From Eumeta japonica (lineage: Eukaryota; Arthropoda; Insecta; Lepidoptera; Psychidae), in the NCBI GenBank assembly GCA_005406025.1, contig BGZK01000017.1, forward strand, positions 1,114,501-1,178,500: 64,000 bases of DNA, read 5' to 3'. Below are positions 1-12,612 of this stretch, piece after piece. Within the stretch, counting starts at the first letter, position 1; each line of letters starts with the position of its first letter. The notes beneath the pieces were generated by a model that was not told the origin of the DNA, searched no databases, and was given only the letters and a program-made list of their open reading frames with translations. Both the position numbers and the translations under genes were made by a program.

Positions 1-116
1 TGTACAGAAGCGTCGAAATAAATGGTATCACAGTACGCATGAAATGGTGCGTTACATGCAAATTCTACCGAACGCCTCGGTGCTCACACTGCTCTGTGTG
101 CAATCACTGCATAGAG
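1..116 (+). CDS. Zdhhc8: ZDHHC5/8-type palmitoyltransferase, internal exon (first exon in window)
   Basis: This exon encodes part of the cysteine-rich domain of a DHHC S-acyltransferase, which transfers palmitate from an acyl-enzyme cysteine to protein cysteines at cell membranes. The reading frame starts at base 3; bases 1-2 finish a codon begun upstream. The peptide contains [13 protein letters not shown] followed by the zinc-binding pattern [18 protein letters not shown] and NHCIE, closely matching the ZDHHC5/8 subfamily. The exon ends in phase 0 at a GTATGG donor (117). The N terminus and the first two membrane segments lie left of the window. Across all eight exons the joined frame gives about 513 residues. 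The family assignment is confident; the exact insect orthologue name is from memory of the family. Confidence 0.93.
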
Positions 117-2786
117 GTATGGCAATGCAATCAATACATTAATATGAATGTTTTTCCCTTTCCACTTTATAGACATGCACTTTTTTGTATACTGTGGACC
201 ATCTGTATAATACACAAAATTAAATTGTTTGCTACACTCTGTGGATACATATTAAGTTCTCGACTTTTGTATTTTTAGTAACACAGCCAGTTGTACCAGA
301 TTAATGTACTGAGGAGATATTCTCTCATCAGGCTGATGAGTACTTACATAAATTTATAAAAACAAAATAATAATTGTTCAATATAAGATTTTTATAAAAT
401 TTTGTTAAAAATGAAAGTAATTATTTGCCACGATGTATCATGTACTGATTGTTACACGGGCACAACTATGGTCACTACGAGTTCTCTAATACTTTTTGAA
501 TACATTTATTTTTGTAAGTAAATATATCTTAATTAGTGCAAGTACGTTCTGAATACTTATGAAGATGGTCTAAATATGTTTAAGATATATTGCTAATCAT
601 TACTTTACCAATCTAGAATTGATTTCACTTGTAATCAACTATTTGCTAGTTTATGAGAGTCTTATATGTTTTGAAATATCATGGTACATATAGGTATTTA
701 ATTCAAAATATATGCTAGGTTGATGGAAAAATAATATTCACCCAGTAGTATAAAGAACAAATGTCATGTAAAATTTTTTTTACATCTTTATATGCCAATT
801 GCTTTGTAGAATACACTATACATAAACATATTTAGTGGTATTTTTAAGATAGCAATTTACTATATCCAAAATTTAAAAAAAAATGTATATTATTTTGAAA
901 TATAATTAAGAAATTAATTAAATCTTCATTTGTGCAGATGCATTTTTGTGATAATTGCAGCATGATGCCTCAGATCTGTGTTACAATCGATAAGCCATTG
1001 AACCTTTAATATTGACAAACACAAAATCAATTTCAGAAAGTGTCAATGTCAAATTTCAAATGCCCTTTTCTAACCTATTTCACTTTTCCGGAAGTGCATT
1101 TATTGATTTCTCATTTTTATATCTTACTTGACCTTTGCATACCCATGGATTTCAAATTTGTTATCTACTGACATGACTATATGTTATTGTGATGGATTTC
1201 TGTTTTGTTATATGACTGAAGAGTAAAAGTGTCTTCTTAGTTTATTTGATTTCAACATGTTGCATAGTTTAGTTACAACCGACTTATAAAATCAGCCTAC
1301 AAAGAGCAATACTGTGATTTTGGGAGCATATGGCGGTTATAAAGCTAGGTCAAATTTGAAAATGAAAAACCAAAATGAATACACTCACTGCATTCATTTT
1401 TTGTTGATTTTGCAAGTTAATACTTGATGTGTAAACTATAATAATTATAATAATAAGCAAGACGGATAATGGGACATTTCCCACAAACTCAGAGTGGTAT
1501 ACACTGAAGAAGTTGTCTGAACTACAGTTATCATTAAACATTTATGCCCATATCCTTATTCTTGTTTATTTTTTCTCAATTATCTTGGTATGTTTCCTCG
1601 TATGTTCATCAGGCCATTCATAGCTCCTGCTGTATAGTAGACCAGTTTGAAAATATGCATTTCTCATTAATAGAAGTAGATTAATTCTATCATTTTTAAT
1701 TTGGATATTACTACTACGAATCACAAAGTTTCTTAATTGTAAAGGTGAGTGGTCTGAGTTTTCATGAGCAATGTCTTTGAATCATAACGTACCAGATTCA
1801 AATCTTCACCAATGATTTTTTAACTAAGTCAAATTTAACAACACACTCCATACTTAGAGCATCTTGAATTATTAGTCCTGGATTTCATCTTTTTACAATG
1901 GTTGTTAGCAGCCATTTACCCCTATCGGACCAGCATGAAAAGTGTTCACTTTTTTTCAGAATTTTTCATATTCCGTATTTTATGAGTAATGTATTTCTAT
2001 TAATGGAACTAAAAAACTATCACTAAATATTAATGAGCACAAGAAATTGAATGTACATACCAGAGATAAGAAGAGTGCTATAAGAATAAAAATATTATTT
2101 TAAAAACAAGTACCTAAAAGATATTTTAAACAAGTGTATACAATATAATAACATTAATATATATAGCAAAGAAATAAGAGAACTAAATATATTAGTGCAT
2201 ATAACAAATTAAATTCTTTGTGTACAATCTTAGAAATTGATATTTAAGGAACAAATGTAATTTCGAATATAGAAATGGGAACAGGACAGAAACAAGTAGA
2301 AAATTAAAATAAAACCTTCAGAAAAGTACATAAGAGATAGAATAAAAGTGAAATGGTAAGAAAGGGCTGTAGCCATCATGCTACAGGGTCTGATATTAAA
2401 AAAACCCTGAAACTACAAAGGTGGATGTGTCATAGTTTCTAAACACAGGATTTGCTTATTCATTATCAACTTTAATAAATTTCAGAACTGTTCATTTTCA
2501 CATCAGAATTAGAATCAACAACCTATACATATAAACTAATTGTTTGTTGGTATCACTTTTGTATGTTGCTACTTTTCTATTCATGATTAGGCAAAGACGT
2601 TCAACTAATATTCCTTCTTGATTCTTTGATAATATTTATGTCTTGCAGTAAGAATATTGTTTTCCATTTTAAAACATAATGAGACATTGTATAAATCAAT
2701 ACTTTAGTTGTTTTTATGACTTTTTTACCACTTTCACTATATTGACAAATTCTTTAAACTATTGATATTTATTGTATTCATTCCAG
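117..2786 (+). other. Intron of the DHHC gene, AT-rich
   Basis: GT at 117 and AG at 2785-2786 with a TATTCATTCCAG acceptor. The sequence between is AT-rich. I see no other coding region, RNA gene or clearly bounded repeat in it. Confidence 0.75.
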
Positions 2787-2959
2787 ACCTTTGACCACCA
2801 CTGCCCATGGGTGAATAACTGCATTGGAAGACGAAACTACAGATTCTTCTTCTTTTTCCTAATATCACTATCAATACACATGCTTAGTATATTCGGTCTA
2901 AGTCTATACTACATCATGAACAATAGCACCAATTTGACAAAAGTGGAGCCGATTGTATC
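2787..2959 (+). CDS. Zdhhc8: Zdhhc8 exon with the catalytic DHHC motif and third membrane segment
   Basis: Starts in phase 0 with [20 protein letters not shown], holding the catalytic DHHC cysteine and the invariant tail of the cysteine-rich domain, then a run of hydrophobic residues ([18 protein letters not shown]) that forms membrane segment 3. I place the donor at 2960 (GTATCC) because it leaves two bases of a codon that the single first base of the next exon completes as serine, keeping VEPIVS-MVIMSI in frame. The donor is weak, and the other nearby GT (2955) would shift the frame. Phase 2 at the end. Confidence 0.9.
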
Positions 2960-4187
2960 GTATCCTTTTTCTCATTAATTTAGGGCCAATATTAACAATC
3001 ATTTTAATAAAGCAGATGACATGTTTTGTTTTTATGCAGTGATTACTTTGCTTGTTCTCTATTGCATAATAGTAACATGGTTGAAAGAAATACAAAATAT
3101 GCATAAAGTGTAACATTAGGATCGGTAACTGTGAGTGTTCTTACAATAATGCACATTTTAATGTGAGTGGCTCATTAGCAACCGTGTGAAATAGGAATTG
3201 GACCTATCAGGAGCAATTCAATTGAAATATACCTACCTATATTAAAAATCTAAGGATATTATTTTTAATTTTCATCTTATATATTTATAAATTGCAATAT
3301 TAGATGACCAAACTACGTATCTGCATCAAAGTGAAAATTATAAAACTTCTTTCCCCAGGTGTTTAAATAACTAATAAAATTTGGGGATTTCAAATTTTTA
3401 AAAAGAAATATGTATTATAAATAAGGCTTTTTCAAATTATAAAAAGCTTTTATTATTCTACTGTTATCATAACCCTATTCTAGTTTTTCCAATAATTGAT
3501 GATTGTCTGGCAGAGTTCTATTTCAGTTTTCGAAAATTGGAGAATTTAAGATTCTACTGAAGCTACTCTTAACTATTTTCAGGGTGTTATGATTGTATAT
3601 AAACGTTGTGTAAAAATGCAATCAATTTAAATGATTCTTAATCACGTGTGAGTCAATATTATTGACGAAAATTAGCCAGGTTTTGATAGTGGTTTTGAGA
3701 TTTTTCACACCTAAATTTTGACATTTAAATAGGATGAATACTTTTAAATGAGTTTGTGTGTAAAGACATATTTATTTAACTTATTCAACGAGTTATACTG
3801 TCTATATTTGAGATCAACAAGTGTGTTATTACTTTTTATTTAGTCTTATTCTTACTGGAAAGTTATTTTAAAATAATTACTAACTAATTGAATACAATTG
3901 GTTTTGTTAGTTTTTTGGAATCAATTTTTACTATGTTGTGCATAAGTGTCTAATGTTTTATACTGGCTCAAAAAAAGGAGGAAGTACTCAATTAATTTAT
4001 TTTTATTGTGTATGTTACGCAATATCTTCTTCTTCAATATCTTGTGAAGCGATTTCGAAAATTATTGTTTTGTTCAAAAGGGCATACTCGTAAGATATCC
4101 CATTGTCCAAGTCAGGATCTGATGATGGGAAGATTGAGGGATAACCTTAAATATTATAGACACGTATAGTGTTTTTGAACTCTTTTT

Positions 4188-4593
4188 TAAGGTTCCGAGC
4201 CAAAATGGCAAAAATGGAACCTTTATAGTTTCATGTCTTTTCATCTATATGTCACAGGCATTTTACTCTAAAAGTATTAAATGTGTATTGATGAAATTCG
4301 GAGTAGAGGTGTGTGTATAAGCCGCTACTTAGTTTGATAGTTAAATAACAAAAATAAATATTTTCTAGGGGAGCCCACGATACATGTAATAGAAACTAAA
4401 AAAAAAAAATTTCAGCAAATATCAACATGTGGCACATATTTCGACAGTCCTTCGCTTTAAGATTTCTAAGCATTTTTTTTTACTGAATGAACACTTTCGG
4501 AAATAATTGCTCCGAAAGTAGCAGAAATTGTCCTCCTTCCTTTTATTTTTTAAACCAAATGTCCAAAAATATGAAAAAAATTACAAAGGTAAT
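4188..4593. repeat. Dispersed repeat family, copy 1
   Basis: This stretch begins near GGTTCCGAGCCAAAATGGCA and ends near ATTACAAAGGTAAT. A clearly related copy lies at 10677-11084 in the same orientation. Shared blocks include CGACAGTCC, GGAAATAAT(T/C)GCTC and AAAAATTACAAAGGTAAT. The opening resembles a repeat I recall as abundant in moth genomes (not searched). The two copies differ at many sites, so they are old. Confidence 0.7.
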
Positions 4594-4675
4594 CTATACA
4601 TATAATGAAATTGCAACAGGCCGATGTCTGTACATTTTAGATATAAAAATAGAGCAATGAAAGCCAAAACAACAG

Positions 4676-4905
4676 TTTTTATAATTCTTGTCTGTCTGTC
4701 TGTTTTGTCTGTATGTTTGTTACCGCATCACGCAAAAACTGCTGAACGCGTTGTGATGAGGTTTTAACAGTTCAGTAGTTTGGGGTCCAACTTAACATCT
4801 AAGCCATGTTTCATCTAATTTGGATGGGTAGTACCAGAGATACACATTGAACTCTCTGCAGTACTACCTTTTCAGGTCATTTAAAATGATCATGTGGCAA
4901 AAATA
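4676..4905. repeat. Retroelement-tail-like fragment with GTCTGTCTGTCTG motif
   Basis: Tandem GTCTGTCTGTCTGT near 4690 is followed by a GCATCACGCAAAAACTGCTGAACG stretch and GTTCAGTAGTTTGG. This arrangement is typical of 3' tails of RTE-like or related repeats in Lepidoptera (recalled, not searched). No coding part is visible. Confidence 0.5.
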
Positions 4906-5381
4906 TGAATAAACGCCGCGAGCGCTTCTAAAATGTTCTAAATATTGTAGTCAAATAGTAATTCATTATTTAACCACCTACATTTCAAACAATAGAGTTG
5001 ATTAATAGTGAGCAAGTCATTTTACAGCAGTCAATTCAGTGAAATAAGATTTAAAAAAAGTATTTTATAATTTTCTATTTCTTCAAAATAAATTTTGGTT
5101 TCACAAACCACATTGAGTGTCATAAAATGATTATAATTGTTTAGTTGTTTTGAAAGAATTTTTTCTCTGCTTTTTCATTAAATTATGAAATTGCTTAGTT
5201 TTTCTTGCAGTACCAAGATAAATAATAATGAACAATTCATTTTTATATCCAAAGATTTTGAAATTGAATGAGAAAAGTGCATATCAAAACATCTATTTTC
5301 TAGTATGATATTCAATTTAACTATTGATAATGATATGAACAATTTGATTTAACTCCTTACATCATACTTTAAAAATAACAG

Positions 5382-5576
5382 CATGGTCATAATGAGTATA
5401 ATAGCCATCTTGGCTATTCCAATTTTTGGTTTAACCGGCTTTCACATGGTGCTGGTATCGCGAGGTCGCACAACCAACGAACAAGTCACGGGGAAATTCA
5501 CAGGAGGGTACAACCCTTTCTCAAGAGGATGCTGGTATAATTGCTGTTACACACAGTTTGGCCCACAGTATCCTAG
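5382..5576 (+). CDS. Zdhhc8: Zdhhc8 exon with fourth membrane segment and TTxE motif
   Basis: After an AACAG acceptor the first base completes a serine codon, then [20 protein letters not shown] forms membrane segment 4. It is followed by [12 protein letters not shown], the TTxE motif of DHHC enzymes (here TTNE), and NPFSRGCW with the conserved asparagine and aromatic context of the C-terminal PaCCT region. The donor is CCTAG|GTAAGA at 5577, phase 2. Conservation is very high against ZDHHC5/8 proteins as I know them. Confidence 0.93.
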
Positions 5577-5936
5577 GTAAGAATAAGTTACAGTATACCC
5601 ATGAAACATGTAGCGAAACTTAAATAAATATATGCTGTTACTCTAATAATACATTTATTATTTGTTATTATAGCATAGTATTTTTTATTTAAATGTATGT
5701 TGATACATGTTGAATATAAATAAAAAATAAAATAACAGTTTTATTACTAGGTTTTCTATCACATGTAATAATTCCATTAATTATATTTTTACAATTATAG
5801 TAGTTTATTGTTTTATATCAAAAACTCTAATATATAATAACTTTGTCACAGTCATTATTTGTTGTATTGTTGTATATTAAAGTAGATAAATAAATAAAAA
5901 AATTGTGCTTTAATGTTGTCATACTCAATTTTCTAG

Positions 5937-6057
5937 CTTAGTCCGTCCAATGAAATACGTGTACAAGGGCGGCAAGAAACGACGCGACGGCGCGCTGCCG
6001 CCCGGCGGCCACTCCGCCTCCGCCATCTCCACGATCGCCACTGACACTCAACACCAG
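5937..6057 (+). CDS. Zdhhc8: Zdhhc8 exon, start of the cytoplasmic tail
   Basis: The acceptor TTTTCTAG is followed by one base completing serine, then LVRPMKYVYKGGKKRRDG, a basic stretch just after the catalytic core, and HSASAISTIATDTQHQ. The exon is sharply GC-richer than the flanking introns. The end at 6057 is placed at CACCAG|GTCACC in phase 0. This donor is non-optimal, but it joins directly to VKTY in the next exon, matching the VKxxxDNG block of ZDHHC5. The open frame beyond 6057 is intron read-through. Confidence 0.82.
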
Positions 6058-6826
6058 GTCACCACACATCCTCTCTATATATGTATCTTTATATCTTTAT
6101 TTGAACAAAATGGTATGATTGATTCTAATATATTTCATTTCCCTATTGGTATGCATATTACATTATTTAACACTATTTAATTTTAAATAATGTCATGTTG
6201 CCTTAAAGTATTTTGTTTTTAAATTTACGTTATGAATAAATCTAATAATATATTCGAAGGTGATTTAAGGCCTACGCCTAAAATTCAAGTTGTTCTCTAT
6301 TTCAATTTTAATATATAGTAATTCGATGGAATTCTGTCATACCAATTTTTAGAATTCATGTCAATAGTGCTGTTAAATTGCTTGGTGTACAAAATCATGA
6401 ATTTCATTTTTATAACACGATTATGACTGTAAAGATGCCTTATCACTGTGCAAGAAGCATAACTTTTCTTGTGTTCTGCTACAGATAGCTAAAATATACT
6501 ATTGTTTGACTTTGACTTTTTTAATGACTAACTGATCAATTCAAGAAATCATTTTTATTATGTACTAGCTCAACTGCCAATGTAAATATAAAACTGATGT
6601 GAAAAAAAAACTGCATAGAATTGAATATGTTATTGATTGCTAAATATTTTTTAGCCGATTGACAATAAATTGTGCACTAGCCGATTCGATTATGGACTCA
6701 TTTAATTTCTAGCAGTTTACAGATTAAACTATCGCTAATGAAATTATGGTTCAACTCATTTGTGATCATAATACAGTAAATTAGTATTAGTACAGTAAAT
6801 AATACGTGGGAGTGGGTGAACGACAG

Positions 6827-6898
6827 GTAAAGACGTACACGGCGGACAACGGCAGCGCGCACCGCGCGGGGCCCGGCGCGCACGCGCACTACAACAAG
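6827..6898 (+). CDS. Zdhhc8: Zdhhc8 72-bp exon in the cytoplasmic tail
   Basis: An ACGACAG acceptor and an AACAAG|GTGAGG donor enclose exactly 24 codons in phase 0/0: VKTYTADNGSAHRAGPG and an Ala/His-rich end. The VK...DNG core matches the equivalent ZDHHC5 tail segment. GC-rich codons stand out from the AT-rich introns. Because it is phase 0 on both sides it could be skipped without shifting the frame. Confidence 0.82.
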
Positions 6899-8124
6899 GT
6901 GAGGGCCAGACCCGCTTGCCACTATCACATCAGTTGCTTGAGCCACAATCTAAAATTGCTTTTATTCCTAAAAGTATTTTATTCCAATTTCACACATTGA
7001 GCCAAAATTTGAACTGAGAAATGGATTCATTTTGTAAACACAGTCTGATTCATCAATAGTATATACAATTTACCCACTGAAAAGTATATCAACCTACAAA
7101 TTTTAAAATAATGAACTAAAAAATATATGAAGAAGAACCGTAGGGAATTTTCTTTCATTAATTTCAAATAGCATTATTTATTTACAAACATTATTTATTT
7201 ATTACCAGTGAAATGTAGACGTTTTATAGTTTATCGCGTTTTCTTAAGAATATATGTAATTAAAACAATTGTAGCTTTCCCGTTTTAATTTTTTTAATTA
7301 AAAGTATAGATGGGACATTAAGATAAAAAGTGACAGTTTTTAAGACGACTTCTAAAAACCTGTGCCTTACTAATATCTAACTTTGTGTAAATAAATCCAA
7401 TTTACATAAAGTTAACAAGGCAAACAACAAGGCTTGCAATAAAAAAAGTAAATTTTGCATCGTGGGTCAAGTACTGTGCCATTAATGAAAGAATACTCCT
7501 AGTACCTCTTTGTCTAAAGAATATATACATTTCTACATATGAATAAAGCTGGAAAATAATATCTTTAACATTTTTGTCTTTCTGAAAAGGAACTAGTAGT
7601 ATATTTCTACGCTTTTCATTTTTCATGGCCATACCATTTTTTATTTTCATAATATATTCACTTTTTTCAGGTAAAGTATGGAAAAATACCTGTGTTAATG
7701 TTGTTTTTGTCGATATTGCAGTATATAAATGCACTATTGTTATTTGTGTAAAATTAAGAGACGAATTATAAGGGAGAGAAGAAAGTTTTTTCATATTTTA
7801 TATAAAAATTCAAGATAACTTTTCTTCATATTTTATTTACATTTAATTATATATTATTTCATTTTATTCAACAACTTGTTGCCATTTTGTAGGTAATGAC
7901 ATAATGCTATTGATGCAAAAATTTTGGGACTTCTGATTAAAAAACTGCGACAAATAGTTCTGACTGTCTTCTCTTGATGTTAATCTAACACTACCGAAAG
8001 AATTCTAAAGAGACTGAAACTGGTGAAAATCTGAGGGTGCAAGGTTAGGGCTATATGTTGGATGCATTAACACTTCCCAGCTAAACTCAATATTTGCTAG
8101 GTAGCTAAAGATGTATGTGGTGTG

Positions 8125-8848
8125 CAGTGTTGCCATTCCACAAAATCCATATTCCCTAGACTTTAAAAAAAAACCACCAAATATGAAAAAAATTGATATC
8201 TAAAAACCCACTAAATGTCGCTAAACTACCTAAACGGTACGTTCGCTGCTTGAGTTACATTTTTCCTGATTTCTAATGCAGCGCCGCGTCGCAGTGCTAA
8301 ATTAAAAGAAATTATAAATCACTAAATTAAAAGCAATTTTCATTTTTAAGAAGGTTTAATTAAAAAAGTGAGATCAGTTATGTACTGTAAAGTTATAAAA
8401 TTATAAAAATAACAAATCAGAATAAGTTTAAATTTCAAAATCAAATAGGTCATCAACATCTTCAGTAATTATGTTAGGTGAAGTAGAAGTTGAAGCCTCT
8501 AAGGCTAAGGCGTCTCCAGTAACTTTAGGTTTATTTTTGCCGACTTGTTTAAAACGTCGTCCGGGAGATCATACGTTGAGCATGTCGCATTTTTAATTTT
8601 CAGCTGGTTTCTGATAAGAAGGAGAGAATTTAATGTTTTTTCCGAAAGTTTGTTGCGAAGTTTGTTTTTTACAATATTCATAGCACTAAACACCCTTTCC
8701 ACTTCTGCGTTAGAATTTGGTATTGACAGGACAAAAAGTCGCTAGAAGTCGCTATAAATATTTGTCCCGCTAAACATAATTTTTTTCCCGCCAAACATTC
8801 ATAAATTCCGCTAGTTCTAGCGACAAAGTCCCTAGAACGGCAACACTG
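8125..8848 (-). mobile_element. hAT-family element, 724 bp, nested in the mariner
   Basis: The ends are CAGTGTTGCCATTC (8125) and, reversed, CAGTGTTGCCGTTC (8848), a typical hAT terminus. The flanks are an 8-bp target duplication with one mismatch: GTGGTGTG (8117-8124) and GTGCTGTG (8849-8856). It encodes only the C-terminal part of a hAT transposase on the minus strand, so it is a 5'-deleted or internally deleted copy. Confidence 0.9.
8505..8740 (-). pseudogene. hAT transposase C-terminal dimerisation domain fragment
   Basis: Reading on the minus strand, SIPNSNAEVERVFSAMN followed by a basic KNKLRNKL stretch and LNSLLLIRNQLK is the hallmark of the hAT C-terminal dimerisation region. The frame continues to a stop near 8505. 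The catalytic core and the N-terminal BED finger are missing, so the element is non-autonomous. Confidence 0.88.
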
Positions 8849-10676
8849 GTGCTGTGGCATTATCATTGTGAAAAACCACTCCCTTTCCGAAAACTATTCT
8901 GGATTTTTTCTCTATTTGCTTAAATCTCATCAGCTGTTGCTAGTAGAGATCCAATTTGACGGTTTTGTTCGGCGGTAAAACTTCATCATCATGAATAATG
9001 CTCTTCCAATCCCACCATACACATATCATCAACTTATTGCGAGTTTCTCCGGGTTTCGCTATGTCTGTGGAACTTGTTTGCCTAGTAGCCATGATCTTTT
9101 TCGCACGTACTTGTCGTAGGTAATCCATTTTTCATCACCAGTGATCAATCTTATTAAAAATGATTTGTGTTCATACAATTCAATAGAGAATCGCATCCGA
9201 TTCATCGGATTTCTTTCAATGAGCTTGTATGGGACGCAAATATCAAGCTTTTCTGTATGACCAGGTTTTATTCAAATAGGTCAAAACTATTTTGTGATCA
9301 ATTCCCAGCTCATCAGCTATGTCGTAACAACGAATATGCTGAGCTTGCTCTAGTTTTTCCAAAATGGCATCAACTTTTTGTGTGACAGATAAACCAGAAC
9401 GAAGTTCATCTTTAAATGAAAACTACCAAACTGAAAAATCTTAACCAGTGTTTTGTGCTATTCTTACAGACACTACATTAAGTCTATAAACATCACAAAT
9501 TTGTTCCTGAGCTTTGTGTCGTATTTTTGCCATATTTGTAATAAAATTTCAAAATATATCTAATTTCTGTTACATTTACTCATTTTTGGGGACAGAAAAA
9601 TAATGAAAATTTGACGATCTTACTTTTAATTTTATTTTTTTTTAAATGTCATATATTTAATGATATCAAAACTAGCCAAATACAAACAGCACAACAAAGT
9701 GATTTTACTGCAACTTTTTATTTATGAAATATGAAAAAACTCTCCTCCACCTAATTTAATTGAGTGCAAAACTCACTCTTTTTGCCTAATGATTTCTAAT
9801 TTTCTCTTTCAATAGGTAAAAACAAAATGAATTCAGTTTAAAATTACTATAAAATCCTGAGTGACATTATTCAGATGTATCGTAACAGTTTTTTATTTAA
9901 TTAAAATAAATGCAATATATTCAAGACAATTAATAATCTTGGTATACATATTATAGATGCAATATGTATAAAACCTTTCCATGCAATGTTAGGCCATGCT
10001 GTGAAGTGATCAATTGTATGGATGTTTTATGATATCTACGTATTATATTTTGATCTTTTATGAATCAGACAAATGAGTACTGCAAAAATGATCAAATTAC
10101 TTGCCATACAGAATTTTGGAAATTCAAAATTCAGAATATTTATTGTGTTATTTTAAATATTTAAAAAACCATATAAGTACTCATATCTTGAGGGTTCTTA
10201 CTTAATTTTGTGTGTAAATATTTCATCGATCAAGACTTGATGATTTTTCTCTGTTTTAGATACCGTTATTGGCGAGATATTAATCCCAGGAATTTCGAAA
10301 ATTGATTTTTTCCAAAAAAATTTAGAATTTTTATTAAAATGTCCAAATTTTTGACAGTCATATGTTTTGATAGCTCAAAGTTAAAAAAAATGTTCTCCCA
10401 TATATTGGTCTACATCACGGTCCATACTCCAACTGCAGTGTAAGTTTGTAATCCTAAAAAACATTTTTTTTTTCAAATGGTATAACTACATTATCGATTT
10501 TTAATTCTTTTTCTGTGCTGTGTAACGTAACGTTTCTTCTTGGCAAATTCCATGATTTTAGGTCAGTGGGAAGTATCCTATAGTTTTTGATTTACTTACG
10601 AGTTTCAAAATATATGGCATAAGCGGCCATGTTTTGGCAGTAGTTTTTGATTATGTTGACTTAGAAGTATATTTTT

Positions 10677-11084
10677 AGGGTTTCGAGCTAAAATGGCAAA
10701 AACCCTCATAGTTTCGTCATGTACGTCTGTATTTTACAGGCATTTTATTCAAACACTACAAGACGTATATTGATAAAATTTATAATATAGGTGTCTTGTT
10801 TTAGTTTCTGTTTTGTTTGGTAGTTAAACAACAAAAATAAATATTTCTCTAAGGTGTGCACTTCACACATGTAACAGAAATTGAAAAAAATTTTCTCAGC
10901 TAATATCAACGATTAGCACATATGTCGACAGTCCCTTTAAAACACTTTAAGGTTTCTAAGCAATTTTTTTTTTACTAATAGAATATTTTCGGAAATAATC
11001 GCTCGGAAAATGGCAGAAATTGTATCCCCCCTTTATTTTCCAAACCGTATATCCAAAAATATTTAAAAAATTACAAAGGTAATG
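10677..11084. repeat. Dispersed repeat family, copy 2
   Basis: Related to 4188-4593 over about 400 bp in the same orientation, starting AGGGTTTCGAGCTAAAATGG and ending AAAATTACAAAGGTAATG. The copies share short conserved blocks separated by substitutions and small indels. Confidence 0.7.
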
Positions 11085-11698
11085 CTTAATAAATACTTTC
11101 AATGAAAATTATTTTGAAGATATCAAATATATCGGTTTTGAGTTATTGTAGAAAAACTGCGCTTCTCAACAAAAGGACGTAAGTGCCATGAAGATACGCT
11201 CTTTTGCCCATGCACTTTATTTTACACTTGTTTAATAGTAATAGGCGACATACGTACTTGTTTTTCTAGTTGTAGGCGTCTAAAGTGCTTATAACTATTC
11301 TATGCGGGAAACATGGAAAAAGTGCAACAACCTACTTTTTTAATCTGTAGTGCATTTCTTTCCAATAATGGCTTCAATGAACATGGTTCAACATGCTCTT
11401 AGCCAGTTTTCTTTATGGTTACAAAGGACTGTAGATATTAATATTTGATATTAATATCAATTTGATACCTATACACGTTCCTGAGAAAAAGGTTCTCAAC
11501 AGACAAAGAAACGACGAAGTGATCCTATAAGATTCCTTTTTTTCTTTTAGAGCTATGGAACTTTAGAAAAACTCAGCAAAATGACACTAAACAAATAGGC
11601 GCCACTAAGCTAAGCGCCATGAACGACTTATTAACATAGCATATGCAGTGTTTTCCTTTTTCATATTTCTTAATGCCATTTTAAGTACTTAATATACC

Positions 11699-12575
11699 GT
11701 GTAGAATCGATCATGCGTTTTTCCGCAAATATAAGTTCCTTTTTAGAACAGCTTTGCCAAAGAAACCAGAGTCATTGAAGAAGCCATTTCTGAGAAAAAT
11801 AGCTCAGAACTTAAACGTGTAAACGTACGAAGTTCAACCCCAGCGCTTAGGAACACGATGCACGCGCCCAAACTCCCTACCCCGCATGCGGCAGGTGCCA
11901 GCAATCGGTGTCTAGTAAGTATGCCCGTCCGTGCGCGGTTAACGACGGGATGCAACTCTTTAGAGGCTTAGGTATTTTGTTATAATATGTTACGTTTATG
12001 ATATTGTCCTTTTTGAAACTAAGATTGCTTGTGAATAATATTGAAGTGTTTTAATAACAATGTCTTTCACTGCTATCGAATAGGCAAACATGATTTATTG
12101 TTGGAGAGTTTGCAAAGGTAACATCGTGGCTCTAAAACTTTATAGTGAAACTTGTCCTGACAGCAACCTGCGAGTCCACGGGTAAAATTGCGTGCTGTTT
12201 ATTGTTTACGCGATAATTTCCTTAGTTTGCCTTATTTGTTTGGAGGTGAGTGGAACACATGTGAAAAATGAGATGCTAATGTAATAATGCCTTCGGCGAC
12301 ATTTACATCGCTGACAACATCAAGTGTCATATGTAGGTAACTAGATAAATTCTTTAAAAAGAATACACCGCATAGCTCGTTCGTAATGTGCGCGCAGCGC
12401 GTGAGCGCGTTGGCGCCGTCTGGTCGAGCATTTCGTAGGGTTTCCTCTATTATTATTTTGTATTATTTATAAATATATTCTCAATGATACATTTTTGTTA
12501 TAGTTCCTTTGGCGAGGTTGTAATAAAAGAAGGAGTTAATGTATATTTGCGGAAAGATGCATGATCGATTCCATA
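11699..12575. mobile_element. Terminal-inverted-repeat element, family B copy 1 (~880 bp)
   Basis: The left end GTAGAATCGATCATGCG...TTTCCGCAAATATA is repeated in inverse orientation at the right end (TATATTTGCGG...GCATGATCGATTCCAT), an imperfect inverted repeat of about 65 bp. The interior from about 11960 is homologous to 37235-38920. No transposase is visible, so this is non-autonomous; the superfamily is not recognised. Confidence 0.75.
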
Positions 12576-12612
12576 TGTATAACTCCAGGCATTTTTCTGT
12601 TTGTTATTATAT

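Larger units (their letters stand above)
2960..5381 (+). other. Intron of the DHHC gene with two repeat-derived stretches
   Basis: Bounded by GT at 2960 and AG at 5380-5381. It contains a roughly 405-bp dispersed repeat (4188-4593) and a retroelement-tail-like stretch beginning near 4676, both listed separately. The rest is AT-rich with no coding signal. Confidence 0.7.
7900..9533 (-). pseudogene. Mariner transposase pseudogene (interrupted)
   Basis: On the minus strand an ATG at 9533 starts MAKIRHKAQEQICDVYRL, the usual N-terminal helix-turn-helix region. Further on come RNKLMICVWWDWKSIIH and LLPPNKTVKLDLY-like residues (8940-9128), then GVVFHNDNA with the second catalytic Asp at about 8860-8890. 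The hAT insertion separates this from the last catalytic block (YSPDLAPSDFHLFQS-like, about 8000-8080). Several stops and frameshifts interrupt the frame, so no active protein is possible. Mariner transposases normally cut and paste their own element at TA sites. Confidence 0.85.
7771..9754 (-). mobile_element. Mariner-like element (subfamily 1), dead, split by a hAT insertion
   Basis: The ends are inverted: near 7771 the sequence runs into GTTTTTTCATATTT, and the complement near 9754 reads TTAGGTGGAGGAGAG then the same GTTTTTTCATATTT block. The transposase lies on the minus strand between them. Total length without the hAT insert (8125-8848) is close to the usual 1.3 kb of a mariner. Related ends and transposase occur at 48361-49340 and 59349-59797 in this window. 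Confidence 0.85.

Noticed and set aside
7402..7794. 130-codon minus-strand open frame
   Set aside because: It begins inside the mariner terminal repeat, has AT-driven composition and no recognised motif.
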